The notes below the pieces were generated by a model. That model did no database searches. It saw only the letters and a list, made by a program, of their open reading frames with translations, and was not told the DNA's origin. The position numbers and the translations under genes are program-made. From IMG/VR virus record IMGVR_UViG_3300025889_000696, positions 1 through 28,759 of that record: 28,759 nt of DNA; one strand, 5' to 3'. Each line of letters opens with the position of its first letter. The first letter of the stretch is position 1. Positions 6,943-16,422 of this stretch are shown piece after piece. This DNA comes from a virus.

Positions 6943-9900
6943 TTATTCTCCTTTTTCTATGTCGTTAATTCGACTTGTTAATTTTTCTATCTGTTTTTGT
7001 TGTTCTTTTATTGCTTCAACAAGCAAAGCAACAGTGTTCTGATATTTCATTACATGTAAATCTTCTATACCTTTTGATTCTTCTAATTCATCTGTTGTTC
7101 TGCCATCTATAATTTCTACTAATTCTGGTATAATTTTCTTTACGTCTTGTGCAACAAATCCAATTTCTTTTTTACCTGTCGCTTTTCTAGTATAACTTAC
7201 TCCTTCTAGCTTGGTCACAGTAAGTAAAGCATTTTCAATTGGCTTAATATCTTCTTTCAACCTAATATCAGAATATGCTGTAACATTACCAGTTGCGGTA
7301 CAGTTACCAGAGCTATCAACTTTAAATGTCCAGCTACGACCGTTATTTAAAAATCCAATTTCATTTGAGCTATTTACATAAACATACCCATGTACTGTTC
7401 CTGTTGGCGCCATTGCTATAGCAGCATTGGAAGCTGTACCAGACCTCATATAAAAATCTTGAGCATCTTTTACGTATAAATGCCAACCAGTGGCGGACCA
7501 ATAATGCCCATTATTATTGTAATGATTTCTTACCCAATCATCGTGATATAAAGCATTTACATAATAATCAGTTCCTAAACTACCTGACTGTAATGTTGCG
7601 CCTTGTATTCCATCTACAGTATCCGCATCTAGTCCAGAACCTGAACCGTCGTTACCATCAGTCCATATTTTTTGCCAATCATAGCCAGACCCTCCATTTG
7701 CCCACCAACCTCTTAGGTAGGTGAATGAAGGATTACCGGCAGACATAACCATTTGCATTCCGTGGTGATATGTAGTACTTGCCGAATAATGTAAGGCTTG
7801 GAACCCATTAAAGTGAGTTCCGCTAGGGGGCCTACCCGCAGGACTACTCCAAACATCTATAAAACCAGATCCTCTATTAAAGAGGTCATTCATACTATAA
7901 GAGCCATGAGCATTCACACCGGTATGGTAGTTTGCATCGGTAGTGTAATCCCTTCTATCGTAAGTGTCCTTTGATAAACCCATCAGCACTTTAAAGTCTG
8001 ATTTTCCAAGGTATCTTAGATAGGCATCATGAGAACAATAAATTCTTGCTACATCATTACCAATTCCGGAGTCTCCAGAAGTTGTATTAATCCAGCCTAA
8101 CTGAAGATACCCGTTGGCGTCTCTAATTGGGATTGTATTTGCAGCATTTCTTGTAGTACTTGCGTGATATCCGTCAAGTAAGTCAGCATCAAGTCCTGAA
8201 CCTGAGCCATCGCACAAGCTACTCCAAATTCGACCCCAAGAGGATAAACTACCATTGTTGTTGTATCTGTGGTATAAATCATGGCTATAAAAGCTACCTG
8301 CAATTTGATGTCCATGATTACCACCATAGTGCGCCATATTTAATAATGAGTACCAAGTACCTGTTGGAGTTCCATTATTATAGACATCATAAAAACCAGA
8401 GTCAGAATTAGCAGTACTACCAAAAGCAATATTAGTTGTGCCTTTTCCGCTTGTTCCTCCTACTAACCCATTAGACATCATCTGATTTCTAAAGTGTGCG
8501 GGTGTAGATTTTCTTAGATAATTGTCACCAGTACTCTGAGTCCAGATTTGTCCAATGGTAGGGTTTTCTGAATTACCCGAAGAAGCATTAAAATAAGAAC
8601 CAAGAATATAGTTTCCATAAATGTGACCACTGCCCTCTCTTTTAACAATAGTATTAGCGGCAGCAGATTCCGAAGGAATATAACCGCGCAGAGTATCAGC
8701 ATCAAGTCCTGAACCTGAACCGTCATTACTGGCATCCCAAACTTTTCTCCAAGACTGCCAAGTGCCATTGTTTTTACCTCTTAAAGCAATTTGCCCCGAT
8801 CTATAGTCTCCTGCAATTTGATGCTGCCAACTAGAATTATATCGTTGGGAAAATAAAGCACCATCAGTCGCATTACCTGAAAAGTTTGTTACACCACTCG
8901 TATAGTAGCTGATTCCATTCGAATCAATTGTGTCGGCGTTTGTTGCACTATTGCTTCCGGTATTAACAAACCCTATCCCATCGATATTACTGGCGGAGCT
9001 TACTGACTGAGAGCCAATGTTCGCTGTGGTAATAGCTGTTGACGCAGGCTGGTAGTATGATCCGTGCTGGCCATCTAATAAATCTGCATCTAATCCTGAA
9101 CCTGCGCCATCATTACCAGCATTCCAAACTTTATCTCCTAAAACATATAGTTGCTTATTAAAATAAAAGTTACTCCTATCAGTATAGATATGTGCCCAAC
9201 TTGTATTCATTGGTCCAATCTGAATATTTCCATGAGGTGTATACATGGTATGTTGATTAGCCGCTGTGGTTAAATTCCCCGCATTAGTAAGGGTTCCAGT
9301 AAAAGTAGGGCTTGCTGTTGGGGCATAATAAGAACCGTGCTGTCCATCAAGTAAATCTGCATCTAAACCTGAACCAGCACCATCGTTGCCTACGTGCCAT
9401 AATTTTTTCCAAGTTTTCCAATTAGAGCTATCGGTTCTTACCCTCATATAAAAGTCATCACCATTGTAATGTGCACCTATTTGAAAAACTGAAGCACTAC
9501 CGCCAGTATTAATAGTTAACATGGTGGCACTTGCACCGGTATAAATAAGGGTTCTGGTACCAAATTCAGCAACTTTTGTTTCTGTATGAGCATCATCAAA
9601 TGGATTTGAGTTACTTCCACCTGCTACTGATGTGAGATCAAGATTACCTCTATGTTTAAATATACTACTATCCGCAGGCTGATAATATGAACCCTGCTGT
9701 CCATCAAGTGTGTCAGCATCTAAACCAGAACCAGAGCCATCATTTGAAGCACCCCACAGGGTTCCTTGACCGCTAGTCCATAAGCTTCCAGACGTATTAA
9801 GAGTTGCCCTACGAGTTCCACCAGTAGTGAACTGTAGATTTCCCCCAGAGTTTGTGCTTAGATCATCAGGAGATTCATAAATTCTCCAATCACTTCCGCC

Positions 9901-12639
9901 TATCCAGCGAAGACCCTCGTTTGGTCCAGGATCGTTAAAAGACAAATCATTCAAATTGGTAATTGCATAATTGTTCATGTTTATGCTAGCGATTGCACTT
10001 GTTCTAGCAAAAGAAGATGCTTCTATTCCATCAAGTAAGTCAGCATCTAGTCCTGAAGCTGACCCATCTACTGTTTTGATCTTTGTAAGTACATCGGCTG
10101 CTGTATAAGAAGAAGATGCTAGTTTTGCATCTAAAGCAGCTTGCAATCCATCTACATTTGAAATGATATGATTATGTGAATCATCTGCAATTACTATTGC
10201 ACCATAAGTACCTGACACATCTCCACCAAAGGTTGTTGATGTTGTAAGAGCAGTTGAAGCAGGTGCGTAATATGAACCGTGTTGTCCATCAAGTAAATCT
10301 GCATCAAGGCCTGAACCTGAGCCGTCAGTACTAGAATCCCAAACTGTTCTCCAACCTTGAGCATTATTATTTGAAATTAATTGTGTTCGAATTTTACCAG
10401 CACCTGTACCGGTCATTTGCATTGCAATGGTATTACTATAATAAGAATATGGATTACCATGCCCCATTCTTATGCTATTATACCAATCACTTGTTGGTGC
10501 TATTTTTGTATCTGTAACCCCTGAGGCTTGTGCATATTCTAAAACACTACTAGGAGAACCTGTTGTTGCAAAAGCAGAACCTGTGACTGCATCTGACTGT
10601 AATGAACTTAAAGGCGAAGGTAATCTACCTGCTGGTATTGTTCCTGAATCTATATTACTTGCATTTCTGTAAAATGAACCTTCCACTCCATCAAGTAAGT
10701 CAGCATCTAATCCTGAGCCAGAGCCGTCTACAGTCTTAATCTTGGTAAGTACATCAGAAGCTGTATAAGAGCTTGAAGCAAGTTTTGCATCTAACTGTGT
10801 TTGAATATTACTTGTTACACCATCTACGTAATTCAGTTCGGCTTTTGTCGCTGTAATTCCGAGATTGGTAATTGCATTATCCTGCTGTGTTCCAGTTAAT
10901 CCTTGTGCTGCGGTATCAACTCGTAAGCGATATCCTAATGCTGTTGAAGTTGTTGTTGCAAAGTTTGCATCATCACCTAAAGCTGCTGCTAATTCGTTGA
11001 GTGTATTCAATGCCGCTGGAGCTGAATCTACGACTCCTGCGACTTGAGCATCTACATAAGCTTTAATTGATTGTTGTGTTGGTACTCTTGTTGCACTGTT
11101 GGTTGCAAATGAATCTTCGTCAATAAATGTAATTCCTGAGATTGTTCCATCACTGAATGAAGCCCCCTCAATTGCACCCGTACTTGTTATAGCACCACTA
11201 CTGATAGTTCCAACAGATGTTAGATTATTACTGTTAAAATCAACTCCACCAGTTCCACCGATTGTTATTCTAGCGGTTTCATTAGTTCCAAGTGTTAAAG
11301 ACCTTGAACCTGAATTGTGATAGATTGCCATTGTGGACGAACCAAGAGCAATTGCACCATTATAAGCATTACCATCAATGCGAACTTGACCACTAGCAGA
11401 AGCATCCATATTTATATCTTGATCGGCTGCTGAAGTGGTTATAGCTGCGGCACTAATAGTTCCAACAGTAATATTTGGAGTACCTGATAATCCTATTGCA
11501 GTAATACCTAAAGCATTAATTTCTGATTGTGTTTGATCTGCAGTAGCACCACTTTCTATTCCATCTAACTTTGTTCCGTCAGCAGCAATGTCACGGCCGT
11601 CTACAGTTCCTGAGACTACTATATTTCCTGAAAAAGTAGCAGAAGCAGCAGATTGGTCTAAAAGTAGAACTGGGCTTGCTGCACTTGTATTATTGCCTAA
11701 ATACACATCTCCGTTATTTCTAAATATTAAAGGGTAATATCCATTAGTAATATCTTTAAAGTTTAAATAACCATCTGAGCCAATTTGCAAATTCCACTCG
11801 TAGTTTGTTTTAGTTGTTCCACCTGTTCTTGCAATAGTCAGGCTTGGGAAATAATCTCCAACTGACCTAACTTCTATATCATTATTACCTGCTTGGGTGG
11901 ATAAAATAGCACCACTAGTAACAGTTCCAGTAAAAGTAGGGCTTTCTTCATAGTTTGCTGTAATGACACCTGTGCTTGAGTTATAACTTAGCGCGTTGCC
12001 ACTTACAGAGATTGCACTTCTTGCATCACTATCACCATATTGAGCAGAACCTGCAATTGTTAAAGTATTATTTGCATCATCATATGTTAAGGTTATACCT
12101 GTACCTGCAGTTAACAGAGAATTGACTCTATCATCAACTCTTTCGTTTGTAAAATAAAGATTTGTTGTACCTTCACCTAAATCATCGGTCTTATTTGCCG
12201 CAAGTGAAATTTTATCTGCAGTATCACTACTACCACTCGAATCAAAAGTTTTAATTTTGCCGCTATCTATCTTAATCTTTTTACGGTTTGTTCCGTCATC
12301 AAATTCTAATTCTGAAATTACCAATTTTTTGAAATTGCTTCCAGACTTAAATTCTATATCACCCGCGTCATTTTTCTTTAATTCTGTGCCGCCTAAATTA
12401 ATTGTATTGCCATCGAGATAAATATCACGAAAACGATAAGTAGAAGAACCAAGATCATAAGTTATGTTTGTGTCAGGTATAAGATGCCCTGATACTGTAG
12501 TAGCACCAATAGTAAGTGTTTTTGAACTTAAATCAAGTGTAGTATGTAAATGAGCAGGCGTGACTGAGCTTACTGCTATTTCAGTTGCAGTGATTGCGTT
12601 TGCAGCTATATATCCTGCTGGTATTTGTGTTTTTGCCAT
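6943..12639 (-). CDS. Giant tail fibre (1898 aa) with LDADLLDG modules and C-terminal S74 chaperone domain
   Basis: The N-terminus (IPAGYIAANAITATEIA) is a short ladder repeat seen in phage fibres and shared with the 1048-residue fibre below. It is followed by YDLGSSTYRFRDIYLDG and GEGTTNLYFTNERV segments, a helical LNTLNELAAALGDD stretch, and nine copies of a DGxGSGLDADLLDG module between about residues 635 and 1680. The C-terminus is an intramolecular chaperone of the endosialidase type (peptidase S74): SDIRLKEDI from S1790, EIGFVAQDV, and a terminal coiled coil (LLVEAIKEQQKQIEKL). In this family a trimer folds and then self-cleaves before the Ser, releasing the 109-residue end; cleavage here is expected, not shown. 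Its ribosome site is gaggaatt. No enzymatic depolymerase motif is apparent. The role is host receptor binding. Confidence 0.9.
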   Translation of the reverse strand: MAKTQIPAGYIAANAITATEIAVSSVTPAHLHTTLDLSSKTLTIGATTVSGHLIPDTNITYDLGSSTYRFRDIYLDGNTINLGGTELKKNDAGDIEFKSGSNFKKLVISELEFDDGTNRKKIKIDSGKIKTFDSSGSSDTADKISLAANKTDDLGEGTTNLYFTNERVDDRVNSLLTAGTGITLTYDDANNTLTIAGSAQYGDSDARSAISVSGNALSYNSSTGVITANYEESPTFTGTVTSGAILSTQAGNNDIEVRSVGDYFPSLTIARTGGTTKTNYEWNLQIGSDGYLNFKDITNGYYPLIFRNNGDVYLGNNTSAASPVLLLDQSAASATFSGNIVVSGTVDGRDIAADGTKLDGIESGATADQTQSEINALGITAIGLSGTPNITVGTISAAAITTSAADQDINMDASASGQVRIDGNAYNGAIALGSSTMAIYHNSGSRSLTLGTNETARITIGGTGGVDFNSNNLTSVGTISSGAITSTGAIEGASFSDGTISGITFIDEDSFATNSATRVPTQQSIKAYVDAQVAGVVDSAPAALNTLNELAAALGDDANFATTTSTALGYRLRVDTAAQGLTGTQQDNAITNLGITATKAELNYVDGVTSNIQTQLDAKLASSSYTASDVLTKIKTVDGSGSGLDADLLDGVEGSFYRNASNIDSGTIPAGRLPSPLSSLQSDAVTGSAFATTGSPSSVLEYAQASGVTDTKIAPTSDWYNSIRMGHGNPYSYYSNTIAMQMTGTGAGKIRTQLISNNNAQGWRTVWDSSTDGSGSGLDADLLDGQHGSYYAPASTALTTSTTFGGDVSGTYGAIVIADDSHNHIISNVDGLQAALDAKLASSSYTAADVLTKIKTVDGSASGLDADLLDGIEASSFARTSAIASINMNNYAITNLNDLSFNDPGPNEGLRWIGGSDWRIYESPDDLSTNSGGNLQFTTGGTRRATLNTSGSLWTSGQGTLWGASNDGSGSGLDADTLDGQQGSYYQPADSSIFKHRGNLDLTSVAGGSNSNPFDDAHTETKVAEFGTRTLIYTGASATMLTINTGGSASVFQIGAHYNGDDFYMRVRTDSSNWKTWKKLWHVGNDGAGSGLDADLLDGQHGSYYAPTASPTFTGTLTNAGNLTTAANQHTMYTPHGNIQIGPMNTSWAHIYTDRSNFYFNKQLYVLGDKVWNAGNDGAGSGLDADLLDGQHGSYYQPASTAITTANIGSQSVSSASNIDGIGFVNTGSNSATNADTIDSNGISYYTSGVTNFSGNATDGALFSQRYNSSWQHQIAGDYRSGQIALRGKNNGTWQSWRKVWDASNDGSGSGLDADTLRGYIPSESAAANTIVKREGSGHIYGNYILGSYFNASSGNSENPTIGQIWTQSTGDNYLRKSTPAHFRNQMMSNGLVGGTSGKGTTNIAFGSTANSDSGFYDVYNNGTPTGTWYSLLNMAHYGGNHGHQIAGSFYSHDLYHRYNNNGSLSSWGRIWSSLCDGSGSGLDADLLDGYHASTTRNAANTIPIRDANGYLQLGWINTTSGDSGIGNDVARIYCSHDAYLRYLGKSDFKVLMGLSKDTYDRRDYTTDANYHTGVNAHGSYSMNDLFNRGSGFIDVWSSPAGRPPSGTHFNGFQALHYSASTTYHHGMQMVMSAGNPSFTYLRGWWANGGSGYDWQKIWTDGNDGSGSGLDADTVDGIQGATLQSGSLGTDYYVNALYHDDWVRNHYNNNGHYWSATGWHLYVKDAQDFYMRSGTASNAAIAMAPTGTVHGYVYVNSSNEIGFLNNGRSWTFKVDSSGNCTATGNVTAYSDIRLKEDIKPIENALLTVTKLEGVSYTRKATGKKEIGFVAQDVKKIIPELVEIIDGRTTDELEESKGIEDLHVMKYQNTVALLVEAIKEQQKQIEKLTSRINDIEKGE
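7605..10735 (-). repeat. Nine dispersed LDADLLDG fibre modules
   Basis: Nine copies of a coding motif with consensus D-G-(S/A)-(G/A)-S-G-L-D-A-D-(L/T)-(L/V)-(D/R)-G, usually continuing Q-H-G-S-Y-Y. They lie near 7630, 8190, 8710, 9090, 9360, 9720, 10045, 10305 and 10705, with irregular spacing of about 250 to 560 bases. The sequence between copies is unrelated or partly related: some blocks carry a TWYSLLNMAHYGG- or NDWVRNHYNNN-like segment, and the two distal copies follow SSSYTAxDVLTKIKTVDG. They mark repeated structural units of a long trimeric fibre rather than DNA-level mobile repeats. Confidence 0.85.
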
Positions 12640-12671
12640 TTTATAATTCCTCTAGTGCCTTTTATAATTCC
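12639..12671 (-). repeat. 12-bp direct repeat at fibre gene start
   Basis: The minus-strand word ggaattataaaa occurs twice, at 12660-12671 and 12639-12650, 21 bases apart. The first copy covers the stop codon region of the 117-residue gene. The second supplies the ribosome-site spacer and first start-codon base of the giant fibre gene. It may be a short duplication that created the gap, or chance in AT-rich DNA. Confidence 0.5.
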
Positions 12672-13015
12672 CAAGGCAAAGTTTGCTCTTCTTCTATAAT
12701 TGCTTGCTCTAAAATGATTCTACATTGAGAGTATCTTAATTCTAAAATAGGGGCATATTCTTCTACCCACTCTATAACTTGTTCTTTTGTTATATCTGAA
12801 TAACTTATATGATTTTCTGCTATGCTTTCCATTGTTTCCAATGGGAAATATATTTGTCTATTTTGACTTATTCTATTTTCATTAACGATAGTTGTTAGTT
12901 TATAATCAATCTCATAGATAACATTATCTACTCCAAGATAAGACTTAGATTTAATTTTATTAATATCTATCTCATAAGTTGATTGTTCAAAATTGCTTGG
13001 TATTATAATGCTCAT
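12662..13015 (-). CDS. Small acidic protein between two fibre genes (DUF7936-like?)
   Basis: A 117-residue protein with a beta half (VIYEIDYKLTTIVNE, IYFPLE) and a helical half (SYSDITKEQVIEWVEEY, then RYSQCRIILEQAIIEEEQ) ending TLPWEL. The order resembles a family of small marine phage proteins annotated DUF7936: strand pair, short Y-x-D-L/I-T-x-E-x-V-I-x-W-V segment, helix, terminal P-W. I state this from memory with low certainty. The ATG directly follows the TAA of the 1048-residue fibre (TAAATG), and its ribosome site (ataggaag) is built from that fibre's last codons. Its place between two fibres suggests a fibre assembly or capping helper; no motif proves it. Confidence 0.75.
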   Translation of the reverse strand: MSIIIPSNFEQSTYEIDINKIKSKSYLGVDNVIYEIDYKLTTIVNENRISQNRQIYFPLETMESIAENHISYSDITKEQVIEWVEEYAPILELRYSQCRIILEQAIIEEEQTLPWEL

Positions 13016-16000
13016 TTAAAAACTTCCTATAAGTAAACTTGCTCTGACATATATAGCTTGTCCACTAGTATTTGGACCATTTACTAATTTAGCAGCTAGT
13101 CCGTTTGTTGAATTTGTTGTTGTTGTAGTAGCTATTTCCCAGTATGATGAACTACTCACGTGATGCGAGGTAAGAACTTGAACAGAATGGTTAGTTCCAC
13201 CACCATTTGTACTTCCTGCTGTTCTCATAATAAAACTTGCAGAAGCATAATATGGTGGAGTTCCAAAACTATTTGACCATATAGATACAATATAGGTAGC
13301 ATCGCCATCTAAACTTCCATTTGGAATTATAGTTTGAAATGAGCTTGTCCATGCATAACTATAAGTATGATTAGCAGAATACGTTCTTGATCCATGAATA
13401 TCTACTCCACCATCTACAACTCTAAAATTATTTTTCCAGCCCCCATCATATACTCTAAAATTATGAACACCATCTGCATTGTAGGTAATATCAGGAACAT
13501 TTGTTGAAATATAGCTACTATTCGTGGCTCCATTAAAATAAATATTATTCATACCTAAAGTAAGTCCATTGTTATCTATAACCATTTGGTCCGTACTATT
13601 AGTATAAAAATGCATTGAATTATTAGAATGCCAATAATCTATTAATCCATAAGCACCTCCTGAAGAGCTACTAAAAAGCACTCCGCCAGTTTTAGTGGCA
13701 TCATATGCTTGTATATCAAGATAGGCTTCTGTAGATGATAATTTTATAAGTGATTTAGTAGAGGCTCCTCCTCTACTTATATTGCTAGTAGCTCCTAGTA
13801 ATAATTTACCAGAGCTTGTAATTCGCATTTTTTCTGTAGGATCAGTGCTGCCAGTTCCGCCCGAATTAGTATAGAAACTTAAAAGTGATTTAAATCCTGC
13901 ATCTCCACCCCCTGCACTTGAAGATTGGTCTTCAATTACAGAATAAATATGCCCATAGTTTCTTATGGCATTACCATAATCTCTACCTATAAAATTAATT
14001 CCAAAACCAAATCCATCATAGGGATTTGATGCACTTATTCCTCCATCAAGCGTCAAGTTGGGAACAATACTATTTCTAGTTGAATTGTTACCTACTATAT
14101 GTAATTTTGTATCAGGGCTAGTCGTTCCAATTCCAATATTTCCTGTAGACCAATTAATAACAGCATGAGTATCTCCTGCAGAATTTTTAAATCTTAAATA
14201 TGAGTTATCATAGCCTATATCATAAGCCAAACTACCATCTGTTAACCTCAACTGGTTTGAAGAACTTTCAATTGTAACTTTACTATTTGCACTTGGATTA
14301 TTCGTTCCAATTCCAACAGCACCAGCAAAGTAGTTTTTATCATTAGCTCCAGATTGGTATAAACCATAGGAATTTGTAACTGTAGAACTAGGATAGCCGT
14401 TTGCTTCTAAATATATATTGTATAAATTAGTAAGTGTAGTTCCTGTTGCTAAATTAGGGCCAGTGTATAAATTATAAACGTTATTAGTAACATTTGTTGG
14501 ATATGTTGGATTAACAACTATACCAAATTGAGTTGTAGCAGTACTTGGGCTTGTTGCTGAAACTTGAAATCTTCTATCAGTTGTAGATCCAGTATCTCCA
14601 ATACTTAAACTTTCAGCACTTGCATCCCATAGGAGTTTTGCACTTGCTCCTGTATCTTCGTAGAAGGAAATGTCTCCATTTGGATCTATCTTCAATCTTA
14701 AAGGAGAACTGTTATTATCCGAAGTATGAAACTCTAAATTAGATTGATTCGCATAATTACCTGATGAAATTATTTTTGCATGATTGATAAATTGGTTTGA
14801 AGTGGAATCACCAAAAGTTATTTCACCATATTGAAAAGAAGAACCAGCATTTGGATTGGTTGCTATAAGATGCAAGTCAACATCTGATTGTAAATATAAA
14901 TCATCATTAGCAGTAATTCGTCCAGCAAATGTAGCATTTCCTGAAGAATTAATACTAAACTTATTAACTCCACCAATATATGCATTAATTCCTGCTTGAC
15001 CTGCTAGACCTAAAGTTAAATTATTTCCTGCGGCTAACCTTGATGCGGTTATGTCGGCTTCATCTGATACATAAGTTTCATCTCTTATTAAAAGACCTAC
15101 ATTTGAATCTGTGCTACTTATATATTTAAACTCAGGAGCAGTTGTTGTTATAGCACCACTAGAGATAGTTCCTGCAAAAGTAGCATTTCCACTTCCATCA
15201 ATTACTAGTCTATCCCAGTTACCTCCTGTTCTAAATGTTATTTCGTCAGAAGTATTTGCTTTAATTCCTAATACAGCAGTTGCTGCTGCATTGTCAAAAA
15301 ATAATCCAACATTATTGGGAAGAATTATTTCTTTATTAAACTCCCATGAATCTGTAGTACCATTGTAAGTAATCGTTGCATTTGCAGTATCAACTGTAAT
15401 ACCTGCACCATTTGCTGCAGCTGCATTTGCTGCTCCACTTGCAAGAGTAATATTAAGATCATCTACTGTCATTGTAGTAGAATTGATTGTGGTTGTTGTA
15501 CCATCAACTTGTAAATTTCCTGCGATAACTACTGTACCTGTATTGTCCCCTACTGCGGCGGGGTCGATTGTGAATGTTGCAGGACCCGCTAGATAACCTG
15601 TTGTTGTAATATTACCAAAGGTTGGAGTTGCAGTTGTTCCTACGTCTTGACCAATGCTAATTTGACCTGAACTAAGTGTTACACCTGTACCAGCACTAAA
15701 ATGTGCTCTTGTTTCTGCAGCACTTGGCCCAGTATATGTAATTGTTCCGCTCGAATAGCCGAGACTTCCATCTCCGCCTGCATCCGTTACAGTAATTGCT
15801 CCCTGTGCTCTTGCGTTTGTAAAGTATTGATTTGTTGAGCCTTCACCAATATCATCAGTATCTAGTGTAATTGAACTTCCGAGTGATACTGCGTTTGAAT
15901 TGACTGTTACACTGCTATTCGCTAGTTTCACATTTGTGACTTGTGAATCCGCTATGTGTACAGTATCAATACTTCCGCTAACAAGTTCTGCAGAATCAAT

Positions 16001-16162
16001 AGCATTCTTTGCGATTTTTGCACTTGTAATACTATTGTCCGCAATATCAGAAGCCACAACAATACCTGCCGCCAAGTGGGTAGCATTAATTGCGTTTGCA
16101 GCAATCTGAGTTCCAGTGATTGCGTTTGCTGCGATTACTCCTGATTTAATTTGAGTTGTCAT
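13016..16162 (-). CDS. Large tail fibre / adhesin (1048 aa) without S74 domain
   Basis: It begins with the ladder repeat IKSGVIAANAIT followed by units such as DNSITSAKIAKNAI (residues about 5-80), then GEGSTNQYFTNARAQGAI. Several fibre blocks follow: VVIAGNLQVDGTTT, GVGLFFDNAAATA-like and NGDISFYEDTGASAKLLWDA. The last of these is shared with the 1736-residue fibre. A C-terminal beta domain (about residues 920-1048) is rich in Tyr, Trp, Ser and Gly and ends YVRASLLIGSF. No SDxRxKxxI chaperone motif is present, so the trimer must fold without S74 self-processing, perhaps with the small neighbour genes. Body motifs such as GNIGIGTTSPDTKLHI are typical of phage fibre shafts. A receptor-binding role is inferred from composition, context and paralogy. 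The ribosome site is ttaggaaaa. Confidence 0.85.
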   Translation of the reverse strand: MTTQIKSGVIAANAITGTQIAANAINATHLAAGIVVASDIADNSITSAKIAKNAIDSAELVSGSIDTVHIADSQVTNVKLANSSVTVNSNAVSLGSSITLDTDDIGEGSTNQYFTNARAQGAITVTDAGGDGSLGYSSGTITYTGPSAAETRAHFSAGTGVTLSSGQISIGQDVGTTATPTFGNITTTGYLAGPATFTIDPAAVGDNTGTVVIAGNLQVDGTTTTINSTTMTVDDLNITLASGAANAAAANGAGITVDTANATITYNGTTDSWEFNKEIILPNNVGLFFDNAAATAVLGIKANTSDEITFRTGGNWDRLVIDGSGNATFAGTISSGAITTTAPEFKYISSTDSNVGLLIRDETYVSDEADITASRLAAGNNLTLGLAGQAGINAYIGGVNKFSINSSGNATFAGRITANDDLYLQSDVDLHLIATNPNAGSSFQYGEITFGDSTSNQFINHAKIISSGNYANQSNLEFHTSDNNSSPLRLKIDPNGDISFYEDTGASAKLLWDASAESLSIGDTGSTTDRRFQVSATSPSTATTQFGIVVNPTYPTNVTNNVYNLYTGPNLATGTTLTNLYNIYLEANGYPSSTVTNSYGLYQSGANDKNYFAGAVGIGTNNPSANSKVTIESSSNQLRLTDGSLAYDIGYDNSYLRFKNSAGDTHAVINWSTGNIGIGTTSPDTKLHIVGNNSTRNSIVPNLTLDGGISASNPYDGFGFGINFIGRDYGNAIRNYGHIYSVIEDQSSSAGGGDAGFKSLLSFYTNSGGTGSTDPTEKMRITSSGKLLLGATSNISRGGASTKSLIKLSSTEAYLDIQAYDATKTGGVLFSSSSGGAYGLIDYWHSNNSMHFYTNSTDQMVIDNNGLTLGMNNIYFNGATNSSYISTNVPDITYNADGVHNFRVYDGGWKNNFRVVDGGVDIHGSRTYSANHTYSYAWTSSFQTIIPNGSLDGDATYIVSIWSNSFGTPPYYASASFIMRTAGSTNGGGTNHSVQVLTSHHVSSSSYWEIATTTTTNSTNGLAAKLVNGPNTSGQAIYVRASLLIGSF

Positions 16163-16170
16163 AATTTTTC

Positions 16171-16419
16171 CTAACTATTTGCTGTGATGTATGCTTTTCC
16201 TGTAGTTACGGCACTTGTATATGAAGTTTTATCGCTTGCATCTGCTACGACTTCTTCATAAGCGAGTATGATTTCAAGGTGGTCAACATTTCGTTGAACC
16301 ATATCGTTGATTTCACTTTGCTCCATGCCTTCTACAGACCATGTTCCTGCATCTACGCCATTTATCAGAGAGACTGAATCAGTCGCTGCTGTTAAAATTT
16401 CTGTAACATTTCTTTCCAT
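16171..16419 (-). CDS. Small acidic protein after the YadA-type fibre, function unknown
   Basis: An 82-residue, acidic, probably mostly helical protein. The central QSEINDMVQRNVDHLEIIL followed by KTSYTSAVTTGKAYI resembles small marine-phage proteins with an RNVDHLxxxL helix and a terminal Gly-Lys-x-Tyr-Ile, placed next to structural genes. I recognise the style but no named function. The start follows the fibre stop by three bases. Its ribosome site (aggagaataa) is again made from the fibre's last codons Gly-Glu-stop, exactly as for the gene after the other S74 fibre. No signal peptide or membrane segment is seen. A fibre-specific helper is a reasonable but unproven guess. Confidence 0.75.
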   Translation of the reverse strand: MERNVTEILTAATDSVSLINGVDAGTWSVEGMEQSEINDMVQRNVDHLEIILAYEEVVADASDKTSYTSAVTTGKAYITANS

Positions 16420-16422
16420 TTT

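Noticed and set aside
13016-13400. S74 chaperone domain at the end of the 1048-residue fibre
   Set aside because: No SDxRxKxxI or GxxAQxV motif and no terminal coiled coil. The end is a Tyr/Trp-rich beta domain.
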